Positions 1 to 5,985 of a DNA stretch of 8,239 nucleotides are shown one piece after another. The notes below the pieces were generated by a model, which saw nothing but the letters and a program-made list of their open reading frames with translations, was not told the origin of the DNA and searched no databases. The DNA is taken from contig SCTD01000038.1 of NCBI GenBank assembly GCA_004299215.1, forward strand, positions 1 through 8,239. The letters are read 5' to 3'. The stretch is from Frankiales bacterium (GTDB lineage Bacteria > Actinomycetota > Actinomycetes > Mycobacteriales > SCTD01). The stretch's first letter is position 1. Every line of letters begins with the position of its first letter. Made by a program: the position numbers and the translations under genes.

Positions 1-488
1 CGGCAGCCTTCCTGGGCGTGCTGGTGCTGCTCACCCGCGCGGCCGTGGTGCTCACGGTCGTCGCGATCGTCCTGCTCACCGTGGTCGCGGTCAGGCTGCT
101 CCGGGCCGACAGCCCGGCGGTGTGCCGGCGCCTGGACGCGCTGCCACCCGACCCGCTGCGAGCCGTCAGCGCCGGCGTCGTGTTCTCCGTCAGCGGCTGC
201 CCCGGCTGCGCCCCGGTGTCGGCCGCCGTCGGGGCCGCCGCGGCGGTCGCCGGGCCGTTGGTGTCGATGCTGGTCGTGGCGGCCTTCGTGCTCGGGCGCG
301 CCGCGACGCTCTACGTCGCCGCCGCTGCCGGAGGCCGCTGGCTGCTGCCAGGTGACCCCATTCGGTCCCGGCGCGTCGACCAGGCCCTGGCGGCAGTGCT
401 GTTGCTCTCCGCCGCCTACTACGCCTACCGACTCGCGACTGGTCAGGTCTTCACGACCCTGCCGGGCGAGGGCGAGCTGCTCCCCTGA
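1..488 (+). CDS. CcdA/DsbD-like membrane protein, C-terminal part (5' end outside window)
   Basis: The frame is open from the first bases of the window, so this is the 3' part of a longer gene; an internal GTG at 18 is not a convincing start. The visible ~160 residues are very hydrophobic, with about four membrane segments: one near the beginning, two around the middle and one before the C-terminus. The key motif is SGCPGCAPVSAAVG at the start of a membrane segment. It resembles the cysteine-containing segment of CcdA/DsbD transmembrane domains (GCPxC-xP type), which carry electrons from cytoplasmic thioredoxin across the membrane to extracytoplasmic thiol partners. Assignment to the CcdA/DsbD superfamily is by motif and topology only; another small thiol-redox membrane family is possible. 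The following DUF3105 gene, 52 nt downstream on the same strand, may be functionally linked, although it appears to have its own promoter. Confidence 0.55.
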   Translation, partial: AAFLGVLVLLTRAAVVLTVVAIVLLTVVAVRLLRADSPAVCRRLDALPPDPLRAVSAGVVFSVSGCPGCAPVSAAVGAAAAVAGPLVSMLVVAAFVLGRAATLYVAAAAGGRWLLPGDPIRSRRVDQALAAVLLLSAAYYAYRLATGQVFTTLPGEGELLP

Positions 489-514
489 CTTCCTCCTACA
501 GAATGTCATAGGAT
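485..514 (+). promoter_or_regulatory. Promoter with TCCTA/TAGGA operator-like dyad before DUF3105 gene
   Basis: A 20-bp dyad, TCCTA-N10-TAGGA (494-513), lies between a plausible -35 (CTGACT, 485-490) and a plausible -10 (TAGGAT, 509-514; spacer 18 nt). The right arm of the dyad overlaps the -10, the usual position for a repressor site. The left half contains CTACA and the centre TGT, reminiscent of the TACA/TGTA core of staphylococcal BlaI/MecI operators. The same arms occur in the dyad at 4899-4921, and a BlaI-type repressor is encoded between the two sites. Binding by that repressor is inferred. The promoter hexamers are weak matches. Confidence 0.45.
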
Positions 515-540
515 GGCGTGGTGACCGCCACCGACGGGGA

Positions 541-1230
541 ATGATGGCTGCCAAGAAGAAGCGGAAGCGGCCGACGCCTCCACCACCGCCGGTTCGCACG
601 CGACCGACGCGAGCGGCCACCGCGCCGGCAGGGCCGACCAGGCGGGAGCAGACGCGAGCAGCCCAGAGGACTCAAGACCGGCGGGACCAGTTGCGACGGC
701 GCCTCACGACGGCCGCTCTGGTCACGGTGGTCTTGGCCGCGGTCAGCCTGTACATCTTCATCGACCGGCGTGAGGCCGCCGATCTGCGCGCCTTCCTCAC
801 GGCGGGCAGTTGCACGGTGGATACCGAGAGCGACCCGACAGCGGGGCCGGGTGCGAATCACGTGGCGAGCCCCTCGTTCCAGGTGAATCCTCCGGCAGGC
901 GGCAACCACCTCGCTTCAGCCGCCCGCGCCGGCGTCTTCGCGGCTGCGGCGGCACCGGCGGACGGGCTGCTGGTGCACTCACTCGAGCATGGCTACATCG
1001 TCATCTGGCATGAGCCCGGACTCGCCAGTGAGCAGATGTCTCAGCTGACAGAGTTCGAGGCTGCCAACGACGGCGACGTCCTCGTTGTCGAGCGCGCCGG
1101 CATGCGAACCCCGGTAGTCGCGACGGCCTGGAACCAGCGCCTATTGTGCGGCCAGGTAGAGAAGGCGCCTCTGGACCGCTTCTTCGACGAGTACGTCGGA
1201 AAGGGTCCAGAGAAGGTCGCACGTGGTTGA
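541..1230 (+). CDS. DUF3105 family membrane-anchored protein
   Basis: The protein has 229 residues. Residues 1-56 are basic and proline-rich (KKKRKRPTPPPPP), followed by one membrane segment at about 57-74 (AALVTVVLAAVSLYIFI), so most of the protein should lie outside the membrane. The DUF3105 hallmarks are clear: HVASPSFQVNPPAGGNH at about 107-123 and LVHSLEHGYIVIWHEPG at about 144-160, with Cys91 and Cys203 outside the membrane segment. The conserved histidines look like possible metal ligands, but I know of no established activity for this domain. Start: two adjacent ATG codons at 541 and 544 follow GGGGA at 536-540; the second has better spacing, and no in-frame upstream start is convincing. 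The gene ends 15 nt before the convergent M56 protease gene. The upstream CcdA-like gene suggests an extracytoplasmic thiol or metal role (inference). Confidence 0.8.
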   Translation: MMAAKKKRKRPTPPPPPVRTRPTRAATAPAGPTRREQTRAAQRTQDRRDQLRRRLTTAALVTVVLAAVSLYIFIDRREAADLRAFLTAGSCTVDTESDPTAGPGANHVASPSFQVNPPAGGNHLASAARAGVFAAAAAPADGLLVHSLEHGYIVIWHEPGLASEQMSQLTEFEAANDGDVLVVERAGMRTPVVATAWNQRLLCGQVEKAPLDRFFDEYVGKGPEKVARG

Positions 1231-1245
1231 AGCACGGACGGCTGT

Positions 1246-2181
1246 TCAGGCGCTGCAGTGACCGGTCACCGCCAGGGCCACTGGGACGGCTCCCAGCAGC
1301 CACGGCGTGATCACCATCGCGCCGGCAACTGCGCACAGTGCAGCGCGCTGGCTCACAGGCTGCTGCTGCGAGGGCTCGGCCAGCCGCAACGCCCGCGCGA
1401 CCGTTCGGCTGCCGTTCACGGCGAGTCCGGGGGTGGCTGCCCCAGGGGCACCCAGGCGGAGGAGCGCAGTGAGGAGCGCCTCCCGGTCAAACTCGCGGCA
1501 GGCGCGGTCGTCAGCCGCCATCTCCACCAGCGTGGCAACCTCTGCACGCAGGGCCCGCAAAGGAGCAAGAGGGACCGCGTTCGCTAGCACCTGAGTGATC
1601 TGCACCAACGCGTGGTGCCGCCCAGTCAGGTGCGCACGTTCGTGCGCAAGAACCGCAGCCAGCTCCTCGTCGTCCAGCTCGCGCTCGGCGGCGGTCGACA
1701 CCACGATGCGCCCCCCCTCGCCGGGAAGGCAGTAGGCGAAGCGCTGCTCTGACGTCACCCGGGTGTAGCCATCGCCGTCGGAGCCATGGCCGATGAGAGC
1801 CAGACCTTCGCGCTGCTCACGCCGAGTACGCCGGGCGGATGAGGCGCTCGACGCCGCGGTGCGGACCAAGTGCGTGAGAAGCACGGCCGCAGCCAGGCCG
1901 AGCGCCGTCGTCACCGGGACACCGGGGTGCGTGGCGCTGTCCCACACGGCTACTGCGCACGCATGCAGCAGATGACCGACATCAGCCCGCACGTGCTGGA
2001 CGGACACCGCGGTCATCGCCGCCATGAGCGCGACTCCGCTGACGGCGGCTGCGGGCACGGCGTGGCAGATCACGAGTCCCAGGCGGGGCGCTGACGAGGT
2101 CCATGGACGCCCTGCAGCCAGCCGTGGCCCGAGGAGAAGAACGCAGACCGTGTAGGCAAGGAGCAGGAGCAGAACCAGCAT
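1246..2181 (-). CDS. M56 family zinc metalloprotease, BlaR1/MecR1-like, without sensor domain
   Basis: A 311-residue membrane protease. Membrane segments are visible at about 1-17, 36-58, 90-106 and 283-306. The zinc site is HERAH at 180-184 inside ELAAVLAHERAHLTGRHH, with Glu220 in LVEMAADDRA as the likely third ligand, as in M56/BlaR1 peptidases. In staphylococcal BlaR1/MecR1, the activated protease leads to loss of the BlaI/MecI repressor. Here the protein ends soon after the last membrane helix, so the C-terminal penicillin-binding sensor domain of BlaR1 (a ~600-residue protein) is absent. Such short M56 proteins paired with BlaI are common in actinobacteria; their signal is generally unknown. 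The ATG overlaps the TGA of the repressor gene (TGATG, one shared base), which implies translational coupling. Repressor inactivation by this protease is inferred from the pairing. Confidence 0.88.
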   Translation of the reverse strand: MLVLLLLLAYTVCVLLLGPRLAAGRPWTSSAPRLGLVICHAVPAAAVSGVALMAAMTAVSVQHVRADVGHLLHACAVAVWDSATHPGVPVTTALGLAAAVLLTHLVRTAASSASSARRTRREQREGLALIGHGSDGDGYTRVTSEQRFAYCLPGEGGRIVVSTAAERELDDEELAAVLAHERAHLTGRHHALVQITQVLANAVPLAPLRALRAEVATLVEMAADDRACREFDREALLTALLRLGAPGAATPGLAVNGSRTVARALRLAEPSQQQPVSQRAALCAVAGAMVITPWLLGAVPVALAVTGHCSA

Positions 2182-2549
2182 CAGGACCGCCGCGCACGCT
2201 TGCGACGTGCGAGAGCCGCGCGCAGGGCCTGCTCCTGCTCCTCGTCCATGAGCTCGACGAAGTGCAACAGGGCCGCTTGTGTGTCCGAGACACCGTGCAA
2301 GGCTTCCTGCATCACCGAAGCGGTGTGGTCCTCGCGTGTGCGGGCCGCTCTGTAGGTATTCGCCTTGCCCTCGGGTCGCCGAAGCAGCTGGCCCTTGCGC
2401 GCGAGGCGATCCATCACCGTCTGCACCGTCGTGTAAGCCAGCGGGCGGTCCGCGGCCATGGCCTCCATAACGCGCCGCACGGTCAGTGGCTCAGGCGAGG
2501 ACCACACGAGGTCCATGACTGCGCTCTCGAGCTCTCCGAACTTGGCCAC
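2181..2549 (-). CDS. BlaI/MecI/CopY family transcriptional repressor
   Basis: From the GTG start the protein has 122 residues, typical of the family. Residues about 3-66 form the winged-helix DNA-binding domain, with the family signature near the N-terminus (FGELESAVMDLVW, 4-16), then LTVRRVMEAM, AYTTVQTVMDRLARKG (39-53) and a wing ending in ANTYRA. The C-terminal part (about 72-115, HTASVMQEALHG and ELMDEEQEQALR) is the usual dimerisation helix region. Start: GTG at 2549 is preceded by GGAGG (2554-2558) four nt upstream and places FGELE at the expected position. A longer in-frame start at 2627 would overlap the flippase gene and add residues unlike the family. The gene lies 19 nt after the flippase stop and is coupled to the M56 gene. 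It probably represses its own operon through the dyad at 4899-4921; no such site lies directly in front of this gene. Confidence 0.9.
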   Translation of the reverse strand: MAKFGELESAVMDLVWSSPEPLTVRRVMEAMAADRPLAYTTVQTVMDRLARKGQLLRRPEGKANTYRAARTREDHTASVMQEALHGVSDTQAALLHFVELMDEEQEQALRAALARRKRARRS

Positions 2550-2568
2550 GCGCCCTCCCACGACAACG

Positions 2569-4173
2569 CTAGCGGACGTGCGTGTCAGATCCGCCGGAAC
2601 CGACGCTGACCTGACCGGTGTCCTCAACCGCAGATGCGGCGGGTGGCTTCAGCCAGGGCAGCACGCCGACCAAGGCGGCTCCACCGAACGCCGCGATCGA
2701 CGCCAGGTCAGTCAGCCCGCTCGCAGGCAGCGCTGCTCGCAACCCCAGCACTGCCACCGTCGCGACGGCCGTCCCCAGCCCGCTTGTCAGCGCGGGCCGC
2801 AGCAAGCCCACCGTCACGCTGACGCCAGCGCCGCGGAGCGCTACGCCGAGGATGACGCAGCCCACGGCGTAGGACGCGGCATACGACAGCACAAGGACGC
2901 TGAGGACGTCCTGCGGAGTGGAGGGCCGCAGCGCGAGCAGCGCCCCTGTCACCGTCACGGCATTCACTGCGAGGTTCGCCAGCGCTGGCCACCTCGGCCG
3001 GCGCAACGCGTAGCAGCTACGCGTCAGCAGCTGGAAGGCCGCGAACGGCAGCAACGCCGCCGCGAACAGTGCGATGCCGCGTGCCACGAGAGCTGTCCCG
3101 GGGGCGTCTGCCGCGCCGTACCCGACGAGCGCCCGGGCAATGAGCGGTGCGAACAGCACCAGCCCAGCCACGCACGGCAGAAGCAGCGCCAGCAGCGGCG
3201 CAGAGGAGCGCCTCACGACACGATTGAAGACCTGACGGTCGTCTGCGGCGCGCGCCAGCGCCGGCAGGCTTGCCGACAGCAGCGTCACGCCGATCAGCGC
3301 GAACGGCAGCTGCATGACCGTGAAGGACCACTGGTACGCGGAGCCAACGCCGTTGCGGCGTGCGGCAACGGACAGGACGACGAGCAGTCCGATCTGGTTC
3401 GCGACGGCGTACAGCAGCGTCCAGCCGCCGGTGCGCCGCAGCTCCCGAACCAGACCGCGGTCGCGCTGCCTGAGCATCCCGCGCCAAGCAGGCAGGTGGC
3501 GCGCTGCAGATCTGAGCTGGATGGCCGAGCCGATGGCCGCTGCGGCCGTACTGCCGAGCCCGAGGATCAGCAGCCCCACCACCGGGATCTGGTCGGCTGA
3601 CGCGGGCACCACCGCGGCGTAGAGGACGAGCGCCAGCAGGAACGCGATGTTCGTCGCGACAGGCGACCACCCGACGATGCCCAGACGCCCGCGGGCTGTG
3701 AGCACCGCCGACGTCACGGCGGTGACGGCGAGGAAGAAGACCTGGGGCGCAACCAGAACGAGAAGGATCGTGACAAGACGGATCCTCTCGTCATGATCTG
3801 GCTGTCCGCGAGCACCGAGCGCCAGGAAGCGGGCGAGCGCGGGAGCAGCGACCGCGAGAACCACCGACGCGACGGCCGCCAACGCCGAGAGCCCCGCCAG
3901 CGCGGTTCCGGCTGCCCGTCGACGATCAGCCTCCTCGGAGTCTCGGCTCAAGATCGGCACCAACGCCGCCGACAGCGTCCCGCCGGTGACCAGCACGAGA
4001 AGCATCGTGGGGACGACACTGGCAGCCGTGTACGCATCCGATGCCAGACCGATCCCCAGGACTGCGGCGAGGGCAGCGGTCCGGCCGAGACCGGTGGCGC
4101 GGGACACCAAGGTCCCGGCCGCCATCACCACAGCTGGAGACACGACTGCGCGTCGAGCGGACGTGCTGAGCAT
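2569..4173 (-). CDS. MurJ/MviN-type lipid II flippase-like membrane protein
   Basis: A 534-residue protein that is hydrophobic along its whole length, with spacing compatible with the 14 membrane helices of the MOP superfamily MurJ/MviN group. The N-terminal region carries the family pattern: TLVSRATGLGRTAALAAVLG at about 20-39, then SDAYTAASVVPTMLLVLVTG and LSAALVPILSR at about 45-77. MurJ flips the undecaprenyl-linked peptidoglycan precursor lipid II to the outer face of the membrane. This copy is a bare transporter, without the C-terminal pseudokinase and extracellular extension of mycobacterial MviN, and sits in a BlaI-type operon. It may therefore be a paralogue of the housekeeping enzyme or a flippase for another lipid-linked glycan (inference). 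The ATG at 4173 has only a weak upstream GAGG. The gene follows GNAT by 47 nt and precedes the repressor by 19 nt. Confidence 0.82.
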   Translation of the reverse strand: MLSTSARRAVVSPAVVMAAGTLVSRATGLGRTAALAAVLGIGLASDAYTAASVVPTMLLVLVTGGTLSAALVPILSRDSEEADRRRAAGTALAGLSALAAVASVVLAVAAPALARFLALGARGQPDHDERIRLVTILLVLVAPQVFFLAVTAVTSAVLTARGRLGIVGWSPVATNIAFLLALVLYAAVVPASADQIPVVGLLILGLGSTAAAAIGSAIQLRSAARHLPAWRGMLRQRDRGLVRELRRTGGWTLLYAVANQIGLLVVLSVAARRNGVGSAYQWSFTVMQLPFALIGVTLLSASLPALARAADDRQVFNRVVRRSSAPLLALLLPCVAGLVLFAPLIARALVGYGAADAPGTALVARGIALFAAALLPFAAFQLLTRSCYALRRPRWPALANLAVNAVTVTGALLALRPSTPQDVLSVLVLSYAASYAVGCVILGVALRGAGVSVTVGLLRPALTSGLGTAVATVAVLGLRAALPASGLTDLASIAAFGGAALVGVLPWLKPPAASAVEDTGQVSVGSGGSDTHVR

Positions 4174-4220
4174 CAGCCTCGTCCGTCACCGAGCACGAGA
4201 ACGACCGCGGTCACGGGGCA

Positions 4221-4889
4221 TCACGTAGCACGCCAGCGGTAGCGCAGCCACGGCTGGCCGTCTGCTCCCGCAACCTCACCCTCGCATTCATAACCCAATC
4301 GTCCGTAGAAGGCCGCACCCGGTCCTTCCACCGCCGTCAGCAGCACCACGCCCGCGCCGCCGACGGACGTCACCCGGTCGTGGAGTGCCTGCACGAGGGC
4401 CGCTCCAGCGCCCGAGCCCCGGCGGCCACTGTCGACCGCCACGTGCGAGAGAACTGCCCAGGTGCCGACGACATCGGCCGCAGGCTCGGCGCCGCCCGTC
4501 GGCCTGATCCGGCGCCACAGACCGCGGGCGTACCGCACCATCCTCGTACGCAGGAACAGCGCCAACAGCTGCGGGCGAGCGAGCAGGCCAAGGGACGCGC
4601 GGAGTGCGAGGCGGGCGCCCCACCGCCGCAAGACGTAGGCACCGTGCGGCCCGGGCGCGACAACCGCAAGCAGGAACCCATCGACCTCACCCGCCTTCGT
4701 TGTGACGAGGGCAACGGCGTGCGGGCTGTCGACGAAACTGCGGTGGTAGTCCCGCAGGAAGCGCAGGCCGAGTCGCACGAAGAAGCTGTCCGGGAGCGCA
4801 CGGGCGTGGAGCGCAGCAGTCGCTGACGAGTCTCCGTCACTCAGCGCCCGCACCTCGCGCCCGGCGCCAGGATCTGCCTCGACCGTCAA
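4221..4889 (-). CDS. GNAT family N-acetyltransferase
   Basis: A 222-residue protein. The acetyl-CoA-binding motif A is visible as LSHVAVDSGRRGSGAGAALV at about 147-166 (RRGSGAG is the R/Q-x-x-G-x-G/A pyrophosphate loop), and the typical C-terminal segment AAFYGRLGYEC at about 192-202. The N-terminal half contains ALPDSFFVRLGLRFLRDYH (about 31-49) and a middle insert rich in Arg and Leu (about 86-130). The acyl acceptor cannot be deduced. Start: TTG at 4889, preceded by GGAGG (4897-4901) with 7 nt spacing. This ribosome-binding site is inside the operator-like dyad at 4899-4921. It is the first gene of the apparent GNAT-flippase-BlaI-M56 operon, so its substrate may be an envelope precursor or lipid-linked sugar, but this rests on context alone. 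Confidence 0.85.
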   Translation of the reverse strand: MTVEADPGAGREVRALSDGDSSATAALHARALPDSFFVRLGLRFLRDYHRSFVDSPHAVALVTTKAGEVDGFLLAVVAPGPHGAYVLRRWGARLALRASLGLLARPQLLALFLRTRMVRYARGLWRRIRPTGGAEPAADVVGTWAVLSHVAVDSGRRGSGAGAALVQALHDRVTSVGGAGVVLLTAVEGPGAAFYGRLGYECEGEVAGADGQPWLRYRWRAT

Positions 4890-4898
4890 GGACCCACC

Positions 4899-4921
4899 TC
4901 CTACGACTCACTGTAGTAGGA
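4899..4921. promoter_or_regulatory. Operator-like dyad shared by GNAT operon and divergent miniprotein gene
   Basis: A 23-bp dyad with perfect 6-bp outer arms, TCCTAC-N11-GTAGGA; two further inner positions per arm (A and C at offsets 8 and 9) are also symmetric. It overlaps the GNAT Shine-Dalgarno sequence on the minus strand and touches that of the 39-residue ORF on the plus strand. It therefore lies in the 40-bp gap between two divergent start codons. On the minus strand TACAGT (4915-4910) could serve as a -10. On the plus strand TCGACC (4879-4884) with TACGAC (4902-4907) is a possible weak promoter. It shares half-site TCCTAY-N-AC with the dyad at 494-513. Proposed as the BlaI autoregulatory site from position and TACA/TGTA content; not demonstrated. 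Confidence 0.5.
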
Positions 4922-4929
4922 AGGGGGAC

Positions 4930-5049
4930 ATGAATGGCGACGGTCGACCGCCCTCCAGCGAGGATGAGCGCATGTGGCCGGCCTTGCTGATCACAGCGCT
5001 GGTCCTGCTCCTGCTCGCCGGGACGCTCGTTGCCGCGCTGTACGCATAG
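4930..5049 (+). CDS. Small single-pass membrane protein, 39 residues
   Basis: ATG at 4930 follows a purine-rich Shine-Dalgarno (GGAAGGGGG, 4919-4927). The frame runs to TAG at 5047-5049. The product has a short hydrophilic N-terminus (MNGDGRPPSSEDERMW) and then one hydrophobic helix at about 17-38 (PALLITALVLLLLAGTLVAA), ending in LYA. This layout is typical of small bacterial membrane regulators or subunit-like peptides. I do not recognise the family. It diverges from the GNAT operon with the operator-like dyad between them, and the VanY-like gene follows 126 nt downstream on the same strand. The evidence is ribosome-binding site, coherent domain structure and position; expression is unproven, and a chance ORF remains possible. 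Confidence 0.55.
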   Translation: MNGDGRPPSSEDERMWPALLITALVLLLLAGTLVAALYA

Positions 5050-5076
5050 TTGATTGACGAAGCTGGCCGCCGGCAG

Positions 5077-5141
5077 CCCTGCCAGTCGGGCAGGTAGGGT
5101 CACGGCCAGAGGTAACGGCGGCAGGACCCTGCCAGTGGGTC
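5077..5141 (+). promoter_or_regulatory. Repeated, mutually exclusive hairpins in the leader of the VanY-like gene
   Basis: The 126-nt gap between the miniprotein gene and the carboxypeptidase gene holds a direct repeat CCCTGCCAGT (5077-5086 and 5127-5136) and complementary segments. Hairpin A pairs CCTGCC (5078-5083) with GGCAGG (5089-5094). Hairpin B pairs GGCAG (5120-5124) with CTGCC (5129-5133). A third option pairs GGGTC (5097-5101) with GACCC (5125-5129), extended by GGCA/TGCC across a 4-nt bulge, and a fourth pairs GACCC (5125-5129) with GGGTC (5137-5141). Hairpin A could be a terminator for the miniprotein gene, but no U-tract follows. Alternatively the set is an attenuator-like switch. 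I do not recognise any known riboswitch consensus here. Confidence 0.35.
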
Positions 5142-5175
5142 TGTTTCGGCATGCATCTCAACCCGGAGGACGTTC

Positions 5176-5979
5176 TTGAGCAGCGCACGTCCGCGGCGCG
5201 GAGCGCACGCGGCGCCCCGGGTCGGGCTTGCCCTGCCTGCGGTGAGCACCGTCCGGCCACGTCACGGCAGCCTGATCCCGAAACCGCTGTCCGCGCTGAT
5301 GATCGGCGTTACCGGAGGCGGCTTGGCGCTGCTCAGCGCGATCGGTCCGACGGCTCCCACAGCTGGGACTGCGACCGCGGCCGGGATTGTGGCCAACGGC
5401 GCGCTGTCGCCGGCAGCGCTCGGTGACGATCGGGACGAGCGCGCGAGCAGGGCCCGGCGCGCTGGCGCTCCCGACCCAGAGCCCGCCCCGAACAACATCA
5501 AGGCACAAGCCGTGCCGGCTGACGATGCCTCACCGGCGGCCCTGCTGCCCGGCTGCGACGGCGCGGCGCATCACGTCGACCAGTACGCCAACGGTCGGCT
5601 TCCGGACAGCGTGCTCTGCAAGCTCCCGGGCGCGAGTGACGAGCGGCTTCGCGCCGACGCTGCCCTCGCCTTCGTCCGCCTGGCCGCGGCGTACGAAGAA
5701 GGGGTCGGCGAGTCGATCTGCGTGACCGACGGCTACCGGACGCTGGCCGAGCAGCAGCAGCTGCGAAGGATCAAGCCTCGGTACGCCGCTCGCCCCGGCA
5801 GCAGCGAGCACGGATGGGGGCTCGCCGTAGACCTGTCTTGCGGCGTCCAGTCGTTCCGCTCCGAGCAGCACGCGTGGCTCGTCGCGAACGCATCCGAGTA
5901 CGGCTGGTTCCTGCCGGACTGGGCGCGTCGGGGCGGGGCCCGCCCCGAGCCCTGGCACTGGGAGTTCTCCGGGAGCTGA
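5176..5979 (+). CDS. VanY-like M15 family D,D-carboxypeptidase, exported
   Basis: A 267-residue protein with a basic N-terminus, a hydrophobic segment at about 36-57 (signal anchor or signal peptide), a low-complexity Ala/Pro/Arg linker at about 58-120 and a catalytic domain at about 125-265. The LAS/M15 motifs are complete: TDGYRT at 184-189, SSEHGWGLAVD at 209-219 (His212 and Asp219 as zinc ligands) and EPWHWEF at 258-264 (Glu258 catalytic, His261 zinc ligand). VanY-type enzymes remove the terminal D-Ala from peptidoglycan stem peptides. The domain carries four cysteines (127, 148, 182, 222), which could form two disulfides. Start: TTG at 5176 with GGAGGA (5165-5170) at good spacing. It ends 6 nt before the convergent membrane protein gene, so the two genes must share or lack terminators. 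Its position near the flippase and BlaI operon suits a cell-wall role. Confidence 0.87.
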   Translation: MSSARPRRGAHAAPRVGLALPAVSTVRPRHGSLIPKPLSALMIGVTGGGLALLSAIGPTAPTAGTATAAGIVANGALSPAALGDDRDERASRARRAGAPDPEPAPNNIKAQAVPADDASPAALLPGCDGAAHHVDQYANGRLPDSVLCKLPGASDERLRADAALAFVRLAAAYEEGVGESICVTDGYRTLAEQQQLRRIKPRYAARPGSSEHGWGLAVDLSCGVQSFRSEQHAWLVANASEYGWFLPDWARRGGARPEPWHWEFSGS

Positions 5980-5985
5980 CAGGCT

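Noticed and set aside
352..540. N-terminal extension of the DUF3105 frame
   Set aside because: It would overlap the CcdA-like gene by 137 bases and the extra residues are Arg/Pro/Ser-rich shadow sequence. The basic stretch plus membrane segment after 541 is a natural N-terminus.
1231..1245. Terminator between the convergent DUF3105 and M56 genes
   Set aside because: The 15-nt gap is too short and contains no stem-loop with a T-run; any terminator would have to lie inside the coding ends.
2103..2609. A 168-residue plus-strand frame opposite the BlaI-like gene
   Set aside because: Antisense shadow; the minus-strand product matches the BlaI family over its whole length.
2550..2627. Longer start for the BlaI-like repressor at 2627
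   Set aside because: It overlaps the end of the flippase gene and adds residues before the FGELE signature; GTG 2549 has a good GGAGG sequence.
2458..3600. A 380-residue open frame on the plus strand
   Set aside because: It lies antisense to the flippase gene and its product is a low-complexity Arg/Gln/His-rich sequence typical of antisense frames in GC-rich DNA; no domain is visible.
5050..5175. Known riboswitch, for example a c-di-AMP (ydaO-type) element before the wall hydrolase gene
   Set aside because: Such elements occur before actinobacterial wall hydrolase genes, but I could not find the conserved sequence blocks; only the repeated stems are supported.
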